Assembly: GCA_003184365.1 (NCBI GenBank)
Contig: NKYR01000012.1
Coordinates: 248,001 to 312,000, forward strand
Length of the DNA stretch: 64,000 bases
Direction: 5' to 3'
Origin: Evernia prunastri
Lineage: Eukaryota > Ascomycota > Lecanoromycetes > Lecanorales > Parmeliaceae
Of the stretch, positions 21,241-33,838 are shown piece by piece; the stretch's first letter is position 1, and the number at the start of each line of letters is the position of its first letter. A program made the position numbers and the translations under genes. Under the pieces are notes generated by a model. The model saw only the letters and a list, made by a program, of their open reading frames with translations, did no database searches and was not told where the DNA came from.

Positions 21241-23618
21241 CTACTCAATCCCCCCCCCGCGTTCGGGAACTTGCGGGAGATCAGATTTTTCTTTTGCAAT
21301 AGCATCGGACACTATATCTTCTATTTTGCGCAACTCTTCGCGGATCTGATCGGTGTTCGTGGCATTGACACAGCGCACGTGAATGGTTCCGGTTTCCTCA
21401 TGACTTAGCGAGAGAAATCTTTGGACGAAGAACTCTTTGGCGCTTTCGCTGTCGCTATCTACCCCGGTATAATCTGGGAAATATTTCCTGAGAGGTGAGT
21501 GTGGGAGTTTCTTCTCGAAGAGATCTACTTTGGTAAGAAGCACTACGATTGACGAGCTTTTGAAGCAGGCGATGGACGTTATCGATTCGAATAAGAGCAG
21601 TGCTTCTAGCATGTGGTTCTATAGTTTGATATCGTTAGAAGAGATTTTGGGAAAGGCAAAAACGAGATACAGGTAGATTTATAACGTACGGCAGTGCTGT
21701 CATCAATCAAGGCGTCGGCATATCCATTTAGAGGGGCGACATATATAAAGCAATGAACACCATCGAAGATTTGAAGCCACATCTCACGCTGTAAACGCGT
21801 GTGGTAAGTATCGATGGCGCTTAGTTTGAGCGAAGGTAAGTCGAGCACTGTGTAGATAAATTGATCTGTAGGGCGGACGCGCGAGCGGAGTACGTCATGA
21901 TCAGTTGTTACGTTGCCTGATGAAGCTAAGCGGTCTATATTATCCATGCAGCTTCTCAGTATTAGCAATACAGCTTCCCTTGGAGCATGTCTAACTGCGT
22001 ACTATTGAAAGTTGTCATATAGACCAAAATCTTTTCCGAATTCGACTGCTTTCTGAAAGCCTTTGTCCGCGAAGAGCTGCTTCATCGCTAGTAGAAAGTG
22101 TTGTGGAACAGGATCGTCAAATTCGAAACCTTCGATCTTATGCAACGTTTGCTTATGAGACAGATCGTCGAACTTATAATCTTTGATCTTGTGCAACGTT
22201 TGTGCATGACACTGCTCGAAGAATTAGCGCATATCGTACTATCATCTCAAGCCTAGTCTCACAATCGAAGTTTTGCGCTCGTATTGCAAGCCCAGATGAG
22301 ACATTTCCTCTATGGCTATGTTGAAACTAGCAAAAAGGTTGTCAAGTAGTATTTTCCTGTGCTCGTTCTTCTCCTTCCACGGGATTCGATCTGCACCTAT
22401 TATCTGCATCTGTTTCATTAACGTAGTCGCGCCGGAGTGCTTAGAGCCTGTTTATATTTGTTACTTAGTCATCCTAAAACCTGAACACCAAGCGTTCAAA
22501 ACAGACGGTCTAGTCTACACTTCACTTACCAATCAATAGGGATTTGCCCGCCATGATTTTGTCATGATAATGATGATGGTTCCAGATCTCGTTAAAAAGA
22601 ACGGGCAACTTAAAGACTGATATGTTCGAAACTTGTGCAAGACTGACAGCAGAGAGTAAAGACATCCCAGTACTCGAATCAATCTTCGATAGCAATGACG
22701 ATGTTGAGTGGCGGTCAGCTGAACGTGAATATACCCAAGATGTGTGCAAATCGTGTTCCAAATCCTTGTCAAATTGGGCGAATGAGCCTCGACTTCGCTG
22801 TCCCAAATGCACATCATCTCGTCCCTCACCGGCATTAATTTTGCTGGTAGCTCCTACCTCTCTCAAAGATTGTGCATCATGAACGACGTCTCGAGATTGG
22901 TCCTGTGCACCTGGGTTTCGGTTTTCGTAGGCTGAAGTATCATTGTCAGCCTTCAGGGAGCTTGTCGATGTATTGACACCATGCGGTTCCCCTTGCACTG
23001 TTGAGGTAGCGAAAGGGTCTTCCATCCGAGCTAATCTTTGGGATACGTCGATACTATTCTCGAGGATGCGTTCAACAGAGGTGTGGAGGCGAGTGATAGA
23101 CGCCTGCGCATCTCCCAAAGCGGTACTGTATTGTCGACTCTTTCTCAGCCAAGTGCGATGAATGTACCAGAGGCTTTGCGAAATACTCACCATGTAAAGA
23201 TTGTTAAGATCAGGTTCAGCGAAGCTTTGGAATCTCGCACAGAATTCAGAATCTCAAGTATCCTAATTTCGTCCATCATCCAGCGAATTCTGTTGAACTT
23301 GGACATCTTATCATCCAGGTTGTAAGAATCTAGCGTTTTCTCCAACTCAGACATGTTCAAGACCAAAGATGTGCTGATGACAACGACCTGTTCTAAGGAT
23401 ACAAGATCTTTGCGGCCTCTCTCCGTGGATTTGGCTCCTTGGATCAAGGGAGCTAGTTGAGCAAGACAAGTGTTCAGCTCCGAAACCTCTGTCAGTACTC
23501 TGTGTAGCGACTGAGGTATATCTTTGTCCCTCCGCACCAAGGCTGTTACTACTGTAACGATCTTTGCCGAAGTAGCAAGGATCCCAATGATGGAAGCGGC
23601 TACGCTCAATGGTTCCAT
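21241..23618 (-). CDS. Fungal STAND-type N-terminal domain fused to a degenerate G-alpha (pseudo-GTPase)
   Basis: Six exons: 23191-23618, 22530-23125, 22263-22447, 22003-22211, 21690-21951 and 21241-21618. All junctions keep frame, giving 685 residues. Residues 1-150 look like the helical N-terminal domain of fungal NLR/STAND proteins (MEPLSVAASIIGILATSAKI, SLNLILTIFTC), followed by a Ser-rich linker. From about residue 335 the protein follows G-alpha order: LLIG-GSKHSGATTLMKQMQIIGAD (P-loop), the helical insert, DHDVLRSRV (switch I with its Arg kept), FDGVHCFIYVAPLNGY, LTKVDLFEKKLP at about 588 (G4) and VNATNT (G5). The P-loop Lys is Ala in SGATT, and the DVGGQ switch II is replaced by AIDTYHT, removing the catalytic Gln. 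A pseudo-GTPase linked to a possible cell-death or incompatibility sensor is inferred. Confidence 0.8.
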
Positions 23619-25812
23619 GGCGTGAAACCTTTATAGGGCCAATGGAGGTTGATGTTGAGTCCGCAACGGCCCGGACGTAACAGCAATTCTGGGTCTCATT
23701 TTCCTTGCTTGCTATTGGGGACAGGTCTCAAAGGGCACTGGCTCGGCTGGTAGCCAAAGCGATGCCTAATCGCTTGGCATCAGTACGTATCCTGCACGAG
23801 TCCGCGACGACCGAATAACGAGGCGTTGTGCCCCGCTTTCATTCTTTGCCTTCCTTACGAATTAGCTGCTAGGTACCTCTGAGACTAGCAAATATATATC
23901 CAGCGTATTACTGACGTTTCGGACGACATTGCGCCTGTGATACCTGCATCAGCACCTATAACAGTTGTACCCTCGGCAATTGCCTCAGCGAATTCCTTGG
24001 TGGCTCCTAGGGTAAATACTGTATCAGCCTCATCTTCGCCTCAGCATCAAAGCCACGGCCAAACTTTCCACGGCCAGATGCAAGACCTGCACCTACTCCA
24101 GCATCTACGCCATCCTCGAATTATGGCTCCGACTATGCAGACACTCTCCTTCGCTACATTTACACCCCTTTTTACTATATGAACACTTTCCTCTATCTTA
24201 CCTTCCTCTCTAGAGTGGTAGTTCCAGAAGTAAGTCGACCGCAGGGTTATTTAGGTGCGGGAGGAAGTAGCTGAATGAAAGGGCTAAGAAATTGGCGGAG
24301 AATTTGAAGAAAGGTCTGAACATGACTTACTGTAGTTGAAGTAAAACATATATCACCTTGTGCGGTGGTAAGTCATAGTTAACCTCGAGATCACTCGGAT
24401 AGCGCACCTCGGGAGTATGATCCAGGGTAGAGTGTGCCCGGGTAGTCCCGGGGTAGGGTGTGCCTTACCACCGCACAAGGTGATAGTGTTATTGAAACTT
24501 GGATAGATTATCATTTGAAAGTGCAATCGTTATGAGAAAAGCGTGACATCGCGAAGTCAAGAGCCTTGCAAGATAGTAATATCTTATGTATAGATATTGG
24601 TCGGATATCGTACATCGCATCCTAGCAAGTGCAATAATCTTCCCATCCTGAATGTGTGTCGTCAATTGAGTTGCGCCTGACGAAGCCTTAACCGTTGGTG
24701 GTGGTGTATGCTGTGGCTTGCCAAGACAGCCTCGATCCTTCCCCGCCTGCACAGGTCTAGAATCTCTAGGAACCCACGTGGATTTGCGCACGTCGGCAAT
24801 CAACAACCGTTGTTGTGGAGTCTTGGCATCCCACCAAAAAGACTTGGCCAAACAGCTCCTGCCGAGAATTTCGTAGCATTATCAATATACATGATATACA
24901 CTGAAGACAACCGCCTCGTGCTTTTGTAACCAGTACACATCGTCAGTTGAGGGCTCAGTCGGGATCTGACTTAGTATGCGACTGCACAGCAAAAGCCTCG
25001 AAGAACAGAGGCAGAGCGCGAACAATCCGATCCCCTGTCAGAAAACAATGGCTTAGGACATCTCCGAAAACTCTAGAAGGAGTGAAAATGATCGAGCAAG
25101 ATACAAATTGTTTTACACACCTGGATCTTCACATCTAATATTCTGGTAGCTTAAGCAAGGTCAATTCAGCTAGCCCAATATGTAGCTGGAACGGCCAGGG
25201 CACTTACACGCTTTTAGCTCAAAGTACTCGGTGGCGTAAAGTCAACAGCAAGTACCATCCCAGCGTTGACTTTATTTAGCTCCCTTGAGATACTTCTTTG
25301 GGCAGGGCTAGACACAGGGCTCCCTTCGCTTCCAAGTCCCATCTTTTAGTATTGGAGCATTTTGACCTCTTTCGATAGCTTCAACAACGTTACTGGTCAG
25401 CTGGAATTATATTAAATCGCCGCCATTCACCAAGTGAGATACCTTGACTCCAGACTTGACCCGAAGAGGTCTTGGTGTGATCACTTTGACCAGGTCTGGC
25501 AATGTCCATGCGTCGCTCATCAATGTTAGCTATACACTACCTATACAGCCAGCAATAATGGTAATGGTAGAGCACGATCGCAGTAGCCTCGACTAATGTA
25601 CAAAGCCAGGATGGAAATACAGAGGTCTGGAAGCTTGTGCGAAGAAGAAATTTTGGGCGACTCTGTCTCCAGCGCCGTGCCCTCCACTATATAATGAAGA
25701 GGTCTTTGTCACATATTGACTTCTCCTTCTCAACCCATCGCTCCCATCCTACATTCAAAATTTGCATTTCTTTCTCAGCTTCCACACCGCTGTATCATCA
25801 GAGAGCATCGCA
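23619..25812. other. Intergenic region containing a MITE
   Basis: Apart from the inverted-repeat element at 24351-24485, nothing coding is supported. A TATAT motif near 25690 and a pyrimidine-rich leader precede the next gene. Confidence 0.5.
24351..24485. mobile_element. Small MITE with perfect 22-bp terminal inverted repeats
   Basis: Positions 24351-24372 and 24464-24485 are exact inverted copies of each other (start TATCACCTTGTGCGGTGG). The ends begin and finish with TA, consistent with a TA target duplication as in Tc1/mariner-derived MITEs. Total length 135 bp, non-coding, GC-rich interior. Confidence 0.8.
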
Positions 25813-27043
25813 ATGGTAGTAACAAGTTCATCCCTCATCTTCCTCTCGGCGCTCTTTGCGTCAATAGCCCCCCTCGTCTCCTCCAGTCCATTGGGGAACA
25901 GTGAGGGAGAGCTCGCAGTACGGGGGCTGCCGGCCTGCTCAGTGGTGTCTGATGTCCTCAGCATCCTCCACAATCCCGCCGTCAGTGCTTCAGCCACGAA
26001 ATTCTGCAGCTCCTTCATCTCGATCCCGCTTAAGACAACTACCAGTGTCTCAATGGCTACTGTGACACCAGCTCCCGTGACGACGACAAGCACGGTGATC
26101 GTCTCAACGTGCGTGTTCTCAAGCTTGTGGCGGATGTATTTGATATACGTGGAATAGCAAAAGGCTAACCCCGACGCTAGCACAACCACCATCACCTCCA
26201 CCCTAGGCCTCCCGCTTACGACCCCCCCACCACCAGCAAACAAAGAAAAACGTGCGGGCTGCACCGTGCCCCCTTACCTGTCCGTCTATGCGTCCAGCAA
26301 GATCTCTGCAGCCTGCTCCTGCCTCTCCATCACCCCCGCAACAACCACGGTCAAAAGCACGGGCACAGTGACCGCCCCAGCTTCGGTAGGCTCTTCTCTA
26401 CTCCAGATCAAATATTTTTTCACGCCCAGAGGACTAACCACTCTCTCAATTGCCCCGTCGCAGACCGCCACGGCTACAACAACCACCACTACCACAATAA
26501 CCTCTATCTCCACCGTTCTGGGCGTGGCCTCCCAATGCCTTCCCGCAGCCATCACCGCCAGCCCCGTCAGACTCTCCAACCCAGGTGATGAGGCGATCGC
26601 CGGTACAGCCCAAGAAGTGGGCTCCGGGTTCCCGATCAACAACGTGCAGGACTGCTGCAGTGCGTGCTATCTCGCCACGAGCAACTGTGTGGCCTTCTCT
26701 TACGGGGTACGTACACTGAACCCACATCATTAATCCATGCCCGGCCCTATCCACATCCCATTCACATCGGCCCCTCCCGCCACACTCAAATTGCATGACA
26801 ACGTCTGGGAAACGGAACCAAGCTAACCGCCTTGGGTTGAGCAAGAATTTCGACAACGAACAACTATCCTACCCCGGGCAGCTCGACAAACCGTCAACGG
26901 TCAACACGTGCCGGATCTATCGCGACGTGTTCAACGATTGCGCGAACCAGGTCGCGGTCTTCAATACCGGAGAGCCGTCATTGAGTGGGGAAGTCAATGA
27001 ATTCGGGGTCGGGCCTTGTACGCCGGACCTGTCGTCGTACTAG
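25813..27043 (+). CDS. Thr-rich secreted protein with a Cys-containing C-terminal domain
   Basis: Starts MVVTSSSLIFLSALFASIAPLVSSSP, a signal peptide. Exons 25813-26108, 26181-26385 and 26464-26706 join through GTGCGT..GCTAG and GTAGGC..CGCAG introns in frame. The final exon is probably 26846-27043 (donor GTACGT at 26707, acceptor uncertain), giving about 313 residues. The middle alternates Thr/Ser runs with Cys pairs (CTVPPY, CSCLSIT). The last part holds PINNVQDCCSACYLATSNCVAFSYG and FNDCANQVAVF, the Cys-Cys-x-x-Cys spacing of PAN/apple-like domains that occur in fungal secreted proteins. Probably extracellular or wall-bound. It shares the plan of the gene at 8760-10214 (Ser/Thr stalk plus Cys domain). 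The last intron acceptor is a weak AAG. Confidence 0.6.
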
Positions 27044-29057
27044 ATCTAGCGCGCGAGGATTTGGTCTGCCGTCGTGATGAGCGAGCGAGTTTGATGTGAT
27101 TCATGTCTCTATTCCTCCCGTAACGAATATAAAACGTTAACACCCAGGGTGATGACGCTTGTGTTGCTGTTGATGTTGTAGAGGAATAATGCGATTTATC
27201 CTTTTTATTTAACGTGGCTGTGGATTAAGGTAGGAAAGGAGGGGGAAGAAAGAAGGATCTGCATCTGGGAAAGAAGGGTTCTCCAAGTAACCATTCGTTC
27301 CTTACCCCGCTCTCTCCATCTGTGATCTTCAGACCAACCTGGCCCGTCCTGCAATATAGCCAGGCGTGTGCGGGCGAGTATGCGCGATGATGCCTGATGA
27401 TGATTGTATTCAAGCGTGGTAATTCGTGGCGAGCGATGGGAAGGCATCACAACAGGGGGAGCATATCCACGAAATAACCGCCTTAACAATAAAGTAATCA
27501 AAACGGCTCAGTTCCTCTTCCGAAAGTAGGGTTAGGGCTCTCCTAGCGCTGTCGAGGTGTCCGTACCTACTCCTCCTAGCAGTAGATGCGTCCTGAGTCC
27601 ACTCAATACCACATCATTCAACAAAATCCTTTTCTGCGTGGGGCTGCTAGGGCACATCTTTCCTCCCCCGGCTGCCTGAAAAACGCTTGGATGTCGCACC
27701 CGGAGTGTGCGCTTTCCGATGGTACTCGTACGACTCACCGGCCCGCAATACGGCTTTCCCAGCCGCCGGTGCTTGATGAGGCTCATGAACTACCTAGTCG
27801 GACACGGTTGCCATTGCGCTAGCGACGTCGAGGTATGCAACTTCGCAAGGCGTGAAGATAAATGCGCTGGCTGCCACGGCACGGCGTGGGGAGAACTTCT
27901 TCGAGAGTGGGGTTAGAGTAGGGCCGATACTACTCCGTAGCGCTGTCCGGACCTTCCTACGAACCAAGGAAAATTCCGTCTGAGCGTTTCCCAGACAGCC
28001 CGAGAAATCTACAATCTGTGCTCTCACGTAGGTCTGTGAAACCTGGGATCAGGGCGAAAGCTTGAACTGGATGTCATGGGAGCCCCGCTAAAGGGCTCCG
28101 AGGGTCCTAATCGATGGCGCGTGGGGCGCTGAGGGAAGCTAACCCGGGACCCCGACCCTCCTAACGTGAGGGCCGAGAATGATGTCCACTGATCTACTCA
28201 TTCTCTGGCTCAATGATTGGATTCAAGTGTGCACCCGTCTATCCTTGGAACTCTCGGAGGGACAAGACCTGACACAAACGGTGTAACACATTGTACGCGC
28301 GCCTTTTTCTGAGTGGCAGCTGACGTTTAAATGCAGGGACACTAGCTTCAGTGCCCGGGCTATTCTCCTGTTCAGCAAAACGGGGCGCTTCTTGACACAC
28401 CAAGTGAAAATTAATTATTGACAAACGCGAATAATTTTTTGAACTCTTTGAGAACTCTTTGAGGATTTTTAATTCTACGTAAACAGCACGGTGTACTCAT
28501 CCAGGCACGAGGTTTCTTCATCTATACATTTCAAAGTCGTCTAATAGCGTCACTTGTGGAGTAATCTCGACACGTCCGTTTTCGCGCATCGGGCTCTTCA
28601 CATGCAAAGATATGCTGCGCCATGAATCAGAGCCCTTTTTTCCAAAAAGAAAAAAAGAAAACCTGGTTTGAAGGGCGCCAAAAAGGGCGAATTTCAGGGC
28701 AGCAACCAATTAGCGGCTCTTATGGCCAAGATCACAAACATATTGCAATGAGAGGGTGTAATGCCGAAAAGAATTCTTGGTTGACCGTTTCGATGTCCTG
28801 TCGCGCAGGGAATACCTTGCAGCTCCCTGATCCAGCCTGATGCTGATTTTGGGGCTCAGATTGCTGACAACTGTTCCGTGCCCTCTGTTTGATATGGCCC
28901 CCGAACTCTTTCACTTCTCAGATGAAACCTTCTCACCCACCTACCAGCACCTCCAGGGCTCTGGTGAGACTTCATATTTGTCTGACTTGTGGTTGCCTAT
29001 CCACTGATCTATAAGAGCGACATTTCACCACCAAAGCTTTGAATCAAACAGAGCCTT
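27044..29057. other. Two-kilobase region without a supported gene
   Basis: Open frames are short and featureless. A hairpin-like GC-rich stretch lies at 28078-28170 (for example GAGCCCC..GGGCTC). The region just before 29057 is the probable promoter of the zinc-finger gene. Confidence 0.4.
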
Positions 29058-32000
29058 ATGTCTTCCCATGGTGACCATCCCTTTCCCGTGGAATTTGACT
29101 GGGGTTGGGCCGATATGGACACGAACTCTTATCCCACAACGGAATCTAATACGCCGTTGGGATCAAATCCTAGTCCAGTGAGTGCAATGATGGGTTGGAG
29201 TGGCAAGCGTCGCTCTCTCTGTGTACCCCCACCGAAGCACAAAGTACCCCATCGCTAATACTACATAAGAACAGCTCAATAACCGGAAGTATTGGGTACC
29301 AAGATACCGTGCCGGACCTCGCACCTTGCGAGGCGACAAATCCAGCATTGATGGACTCACAGGACTTTTCGGCATTGCGCCACAGCCGTATGGAGCAGAC
29401 AAAGCACCGCTGCACGCATCCAGGATGTGAAAAGACTTTTAAACTGGAGAAAGACCGGAAGAGGCATACGAATATACATGATCCTAACGCGCCCCGGTAC
29501 TACTGTGGTTGTTGTGAGAATTTGGGATACAAGTTCAGGTTCGATACGCGGAAAGACAAAGTGCGGGAACATGTCCGAGGCCAACATGGGAAGCCCAGGT
29601 CTGAGGACAACAAAGGTCTCTGTTGTACCAAGCAGGGCTGTCACGCCCTTTTCGTCGCGCCCTCCTGCCTTGATATACATATCAAGCAGCAACACCCAGG
29701 TTATACACCGGAAGCGATAAGCCAAACAACAGACGGTGGGTAAACCATTCGGTGACACAAGCAAAATTCTAACGGAATCAATTGCTAGGAATCACTTGTG
29801 ACTGTAAGCAAAGCGCAGAAGCACTGAGACTGCAAAGAGGTCCTCAGTCCGAGACGATCAAGCATACGGCAGAATCGCTGTTGGAGTCAACAGCGAAAAG
29901 GGGAAAGGATGATCACATAGCATGTCAGTCCTTGGAATTGGCTAGTTTCCAAATAAGCCAGATGCCCCCGACGGACTCGTTGACCAGCACGGCATCTGCC
30001 CAACTCTCCTGGTCACGGAACAACGATGCCTTTTCCATTCCCAATCCCATGAACGAGGCATGGGCTTATGGCTCCTCCAACATGGCTTCACAACATGATC
30101 TCCTTGACTGGAACAGAAGTACCGGTAGCACATACCCCTACTATCTTTCAACCTCAAATTTCGAAAAGGCCGTTGAGAATTATTGTATGTTGCCAAATCT
30201 GGATCCTGTAGCTTCTAATGTTTCCTACGCCCCTTTCCCACAGATTCCAGTCCACTCAAGATATTTGGGAGACAGTAAGCCGGCGGACTTTCTAGCAATC
30301 CGGAAGACCCAAGGTAGGCGATTCTGCTAGTTCGTACAAGTCATGTAGCTTACTCGAGGTCAGACTTCAAGAATTTGGAAAGCATCTTACGTCCAACAGC
30401 AGATAACGATTCACTTGCAGCTGCTAGTCCTATCACCTACAACCCGAAGAAGGAGATGATTACGTTGAGATGCTATTCAAAATCCAGGGTCGAGAAAGCA
30501 ATGACCCAGTTGGAGCTTCTGGTGGAGAATTTCTCGAAATATCAGGGTAGAGAATATCTAATGACATCGCAACCTTCCACATCTCGAGCATTCACGCCAG
30601 ATACTTCAACGCCTTGTAGCAAAACAATTCAAGAAAGTCCGAGGATATTTCCGCTTAGACCAAAGGAAGACAATGCACTGATCCAAATCTGGTTCAAGTT
30701 CATTCTTCCTGCTCTTCCCCAAATTCTTAGCGAAAGTCTTGGTGGGACCTATGCAGCAAGCCTGGTACTTCGAGGTCGAAATGGTGCCGTAGCGGAGCCA
30801 TGCATACAGGTCGGATGTCGTTGCCTCCCAAGGTTACCAAACCAAAAAATAATCAAAAATTCGATAAGCGAAGTTTGCAGAAAAAATGGTCACGGACCCA
30901 TCTCAATGCACTTTACCGAAGGTCGTGTGAGAAAGTTGAATGGAGTGGAAGGAGAGGATGACGATAATAGTAAAGGAATTGCAGATCACCAAAGACTCGA
31001 ACTCAATTACGGTCGCCCATATTCGAAGCCTGGAATGGGCGCGTAGGTTGGACTCTTGTGCTCAAAGAAAGTTTCCGCTACCTTGGGAGGTTGTGTCCTC
31101 ATCGATGGCGATAAATTCCTCCTTACGTCGGATCACTTTGTTTCAACATCTCGGGAGCAAGTAGATAGGGACTATAACAGTTCGGACTTTCGGACGCTCA
31201 CATCACCCTCTCCATGCGATCTCAACAGGATAAAAAACAATCTGAAGCAGACCATGCTAGACCTGAACAACGAAATCAATCTGCTCATGCGGAGTATCTT
31301 TGGTGACAGAGACCTTTCGGAGGATTTTTTCAGTGAATCAAACATTAGTAGCCCTGACCTACGTGACATGATCCGGAGAAAAAGCGATATTACGAGTCTT
31401 CTCGACCAAGTCAGGAAGGAGCCTTCCGAGTATGCTGTTGGAACAGTCAAAAAGGTCAGCTCCGAGCGGAAAAGCGAGGCTCTCCCGAGATGTCTGGCAG
31501 AAAAGGTAGGCCTGCAAACTGGCCAACTCACGATCATGCACCAAATGGATTGGGCTCTGGTTATGACCAACATCAAAACAGCCCAAACGTGCGAAAATCG
31601 ACACAAGTATCGTTCTGACCAAGACGCGATGCAGGACGATTATATAGACGAGAAAGATCACATCAGCCAGCCTGGAGACGTCTGTCACGAGACTTGCGCG
31701 GTTGAACCAGGACTTTCCGTTCACTATGTTGGCCAAAAAAGCAGGCATAGAAGCGGAAAAGTGCATATACCCACACTCGTATCCCACAACCACTCGGTAA
31801 CACATGAATGGGGAATCTCGGCCGCAGATGGCCATCAGATACCATATTCGGACGTTGCAGGAGATTCCGGACCATGGGTGATTCTTGAGGACGGTAACAG
31901 GCTTATGGGCCAGGTACATTCGTACGGCTTTGGTCGAGTGTATTTTACCCCAATTGACGTCGTCTTTGCTGACATCAGAGACGTTTGCGGATCTGACGTT

Positions 32001-32919
32001 TGTCTTCCACCTTGCCCCTCTGATCTAAGAGAAATAGCATGTCCTACACCGGTCGATCCATTGTGCTCTATCTTGCAGACACCTCTTGTGGAATCATACA
32101 AATATCTCAAGCCTGCTCCTGTGGCGTCAGCTACTCCTCTAGAGGAATCGCCCGCTACTACTGGACTTTCAGAGAAAATGCCACGGGAATCTTTAAGTAA
32201 AACCAACAGTCCAAGCGATGATGAAAATGCAGACTTTAAGGCATCTCTTGATCCAAGGTGCGATTCGCCACGGTCACTTCCAGTGGATTCTCCACAATAT
32301 TCGGTAACGACACCAGACAACCCAAAATCACTTTGTTCATCTGGAGATGTCGGCATGATAGATGAGCAACTCGCCACTGAAGAAGTGCCCTCAGAGAATC
32401 TCACTACTATGGTAGGAGAATCTGCAATGTCCGAGATTCCGGACCTCTCGCTAGACGAACAAGGCAAGAACAAGCCGCGAGTACCAAACTCTTATGCCTT
32501 CCAGCTCAAGAGTCAACCCCCCTCTCAAATCAACTCGAACATTTACAGCCGTACTTGGCCTGTTAGCTATGTTGACAGGGTCACGAGAGCTCGGCTGGGG
32601 TCTAGACCTCCTCAACTTCGGAAGTCTCGTGATCATGCCGTATTTTTTTTGGCTCGTTCAGTCCTTGATAGCTTCGCACGGCTTCCTCGTAAGATTGGTA
32701 AGTGCCTCTGATAGATGAGACTAGGTCTTAGACAACTAAGACTAACGATGCGCTATAGCTGATGTCACTGACATCGAGACGTCATCGCCTCCTTCCGAAC
32801 ACAAAGTCAGTCACTTTGATGCTCGAAAATTCCGTCAAGCGGGTGTAGCTAGAAAGCTGCAACGTTGCCGCCTGAAATTGCAGCGGGAGAGAACTCATCT
32901 GGAGAGAGTCAGTTCGTAA
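29058..32919 (+). CDS. C2H2 zinc-finger protein with trypsin-like serine protease domain
   Basis: Six exons: 29058-29177, 29270-29735, 29789-30313, 30364-30926, 31047-32697 and 32759-32919, giving 1161 residues; exon 2's acceptor (AAG) is the least certain. Three zinc fingers come first: a classic C2H2 (Cys88, Cys93, His106, His110), a CxxC finger at about 119-146, and a third (Cys159, Cys164, His177, His182). Residues of about 340-560 are an unassigned globular region. From 559 the protein has a trypsin-like pattern: ATLGGCVLIDGDKFLLTSDHF (His588), MDWALV (Asp726) and VAGDSGPWVI (Ser832), then YFTPIDVVFADI; all three triad residues are present. The C-terminal 200 residues are acidic and Ser/Pro-rich. 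Intron 4 (30927-31046) removes an in-frame TAG. Nuclear or NLR-associated protease function is speculation. Confidence 0.75.
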
Positions 32920-33293
32920 AAACTGAATATCGAGATGGAGGCAATAGAGCTGGGGTAATTGACGGGGCTCACAAAAAGAATGGAAGGGAATATTTTTGGT
33001 CCTCTCGTATTCTTTCCCTACACACTCATTTATCTTGGCGAATTCAACTTCTTGCAGCTTAACGAGTAATCAACTTTACGCATCCTATCTTGTTTCTCGG
33101 ATGCCATCATGTCACACAGTGTCTTGATCGCGCTCTTGCGTCCTTTTTGTGAGACATGACAGCAGATAGAACTGACAATAATCTCAATTGATTTGAGAGC
33201 TGAGGCTCGCACTTATGGGATACGGGAATCGCTCTGTCCTCGCGCTGATCACTAACATTGCGTCGCTAAATATATGTTCTCAGACAGTTCTAG

Positions 33294-33510
33294 TCGCCAT
33301 AGTGGGACTGAGGGTTAGCCAGTCGCGTGGCATGGCAGTTTCGCCGCATTGCATGACTTTTGTCGCATAACAGGCCTACAGTATTACATAGCATGGCAAT
33401 ATCCCATCGAGGGACGTAACTCGTGTCAGGGACGCGATCACCAGGAGAGTCGTGTCTTGATGGGCTTCCTACCAGTAGTGGGCTCTTTATTCGACTCTAT
33501 CTCATTCGGC
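33294..33510 (+). repeat. Solo terminal repeat of the YR-retroelement family (repeat A)
   Basis: Begins GTCGCCATAGTGGGACTG and matches, with divergence, the repeats at 44638, 55885 and 58408. Shared words include GTGGGACTG.GGG.TAG.C.GTCG, CAGGGACGCGAT, and a final ATTCGACT..ATCTC. No internal region is attached. Confidence 0.65.
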
Positions 33511-33529
33511 ATTCTTTCCCGCCCGCCCG

Positions 33530-33825
33530 CCCTAACTGCATGGACTGATGCCCCATGTTGAAGCAGAATATCAAAACATCGGGCCCTTCCGCTGTACGCT
33601 ACTACGAACAGAGGGGTTCGCCCCCATGCATCCTTGTGTTCTATGCATTCGTGGCAGCCATCGGCTTCAAGTAGAAGCTTCACGATAACGCAAGCTTCGA
33701 GTTCATCGGCATACTATATGGCAGTATGCAAAGACGTCTCTATCAACTTGAGACCCACAAGCTTTGATGGTAGCACTCGTGCTCTATCCTCAAGCAAAAT
33801 TCTGACTGCGTCTGAGTGGCCTAGA
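33530..33825 (-). pseudogene. Ankyrin-repeat gene relic
   Basis: Leftward translation gives two to three ankyrin units: GHSDAVRILLED, then VKLLLEADGC and DAWGRTPLFVVAYSGRARCFDILLQHGAS. A TAG lies between units (after SLHTAI), no start is present, and the right end merges into non-coding DNA. A fragment of a larger, probably NLR- or ankyrin-type gene. Confidence 0.6.
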
Positions 33826-33838
33826 GACTAAGAGAAGT

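Noticed and set aside
30927..31046. Apparent nonsense TAG at 31044-31046 in the zinc-finger/protease gene.
   Set aside because: A GTGAGA..GCGTAG intron in phase 0 removes it and gives a smooth reading into the protease domain.
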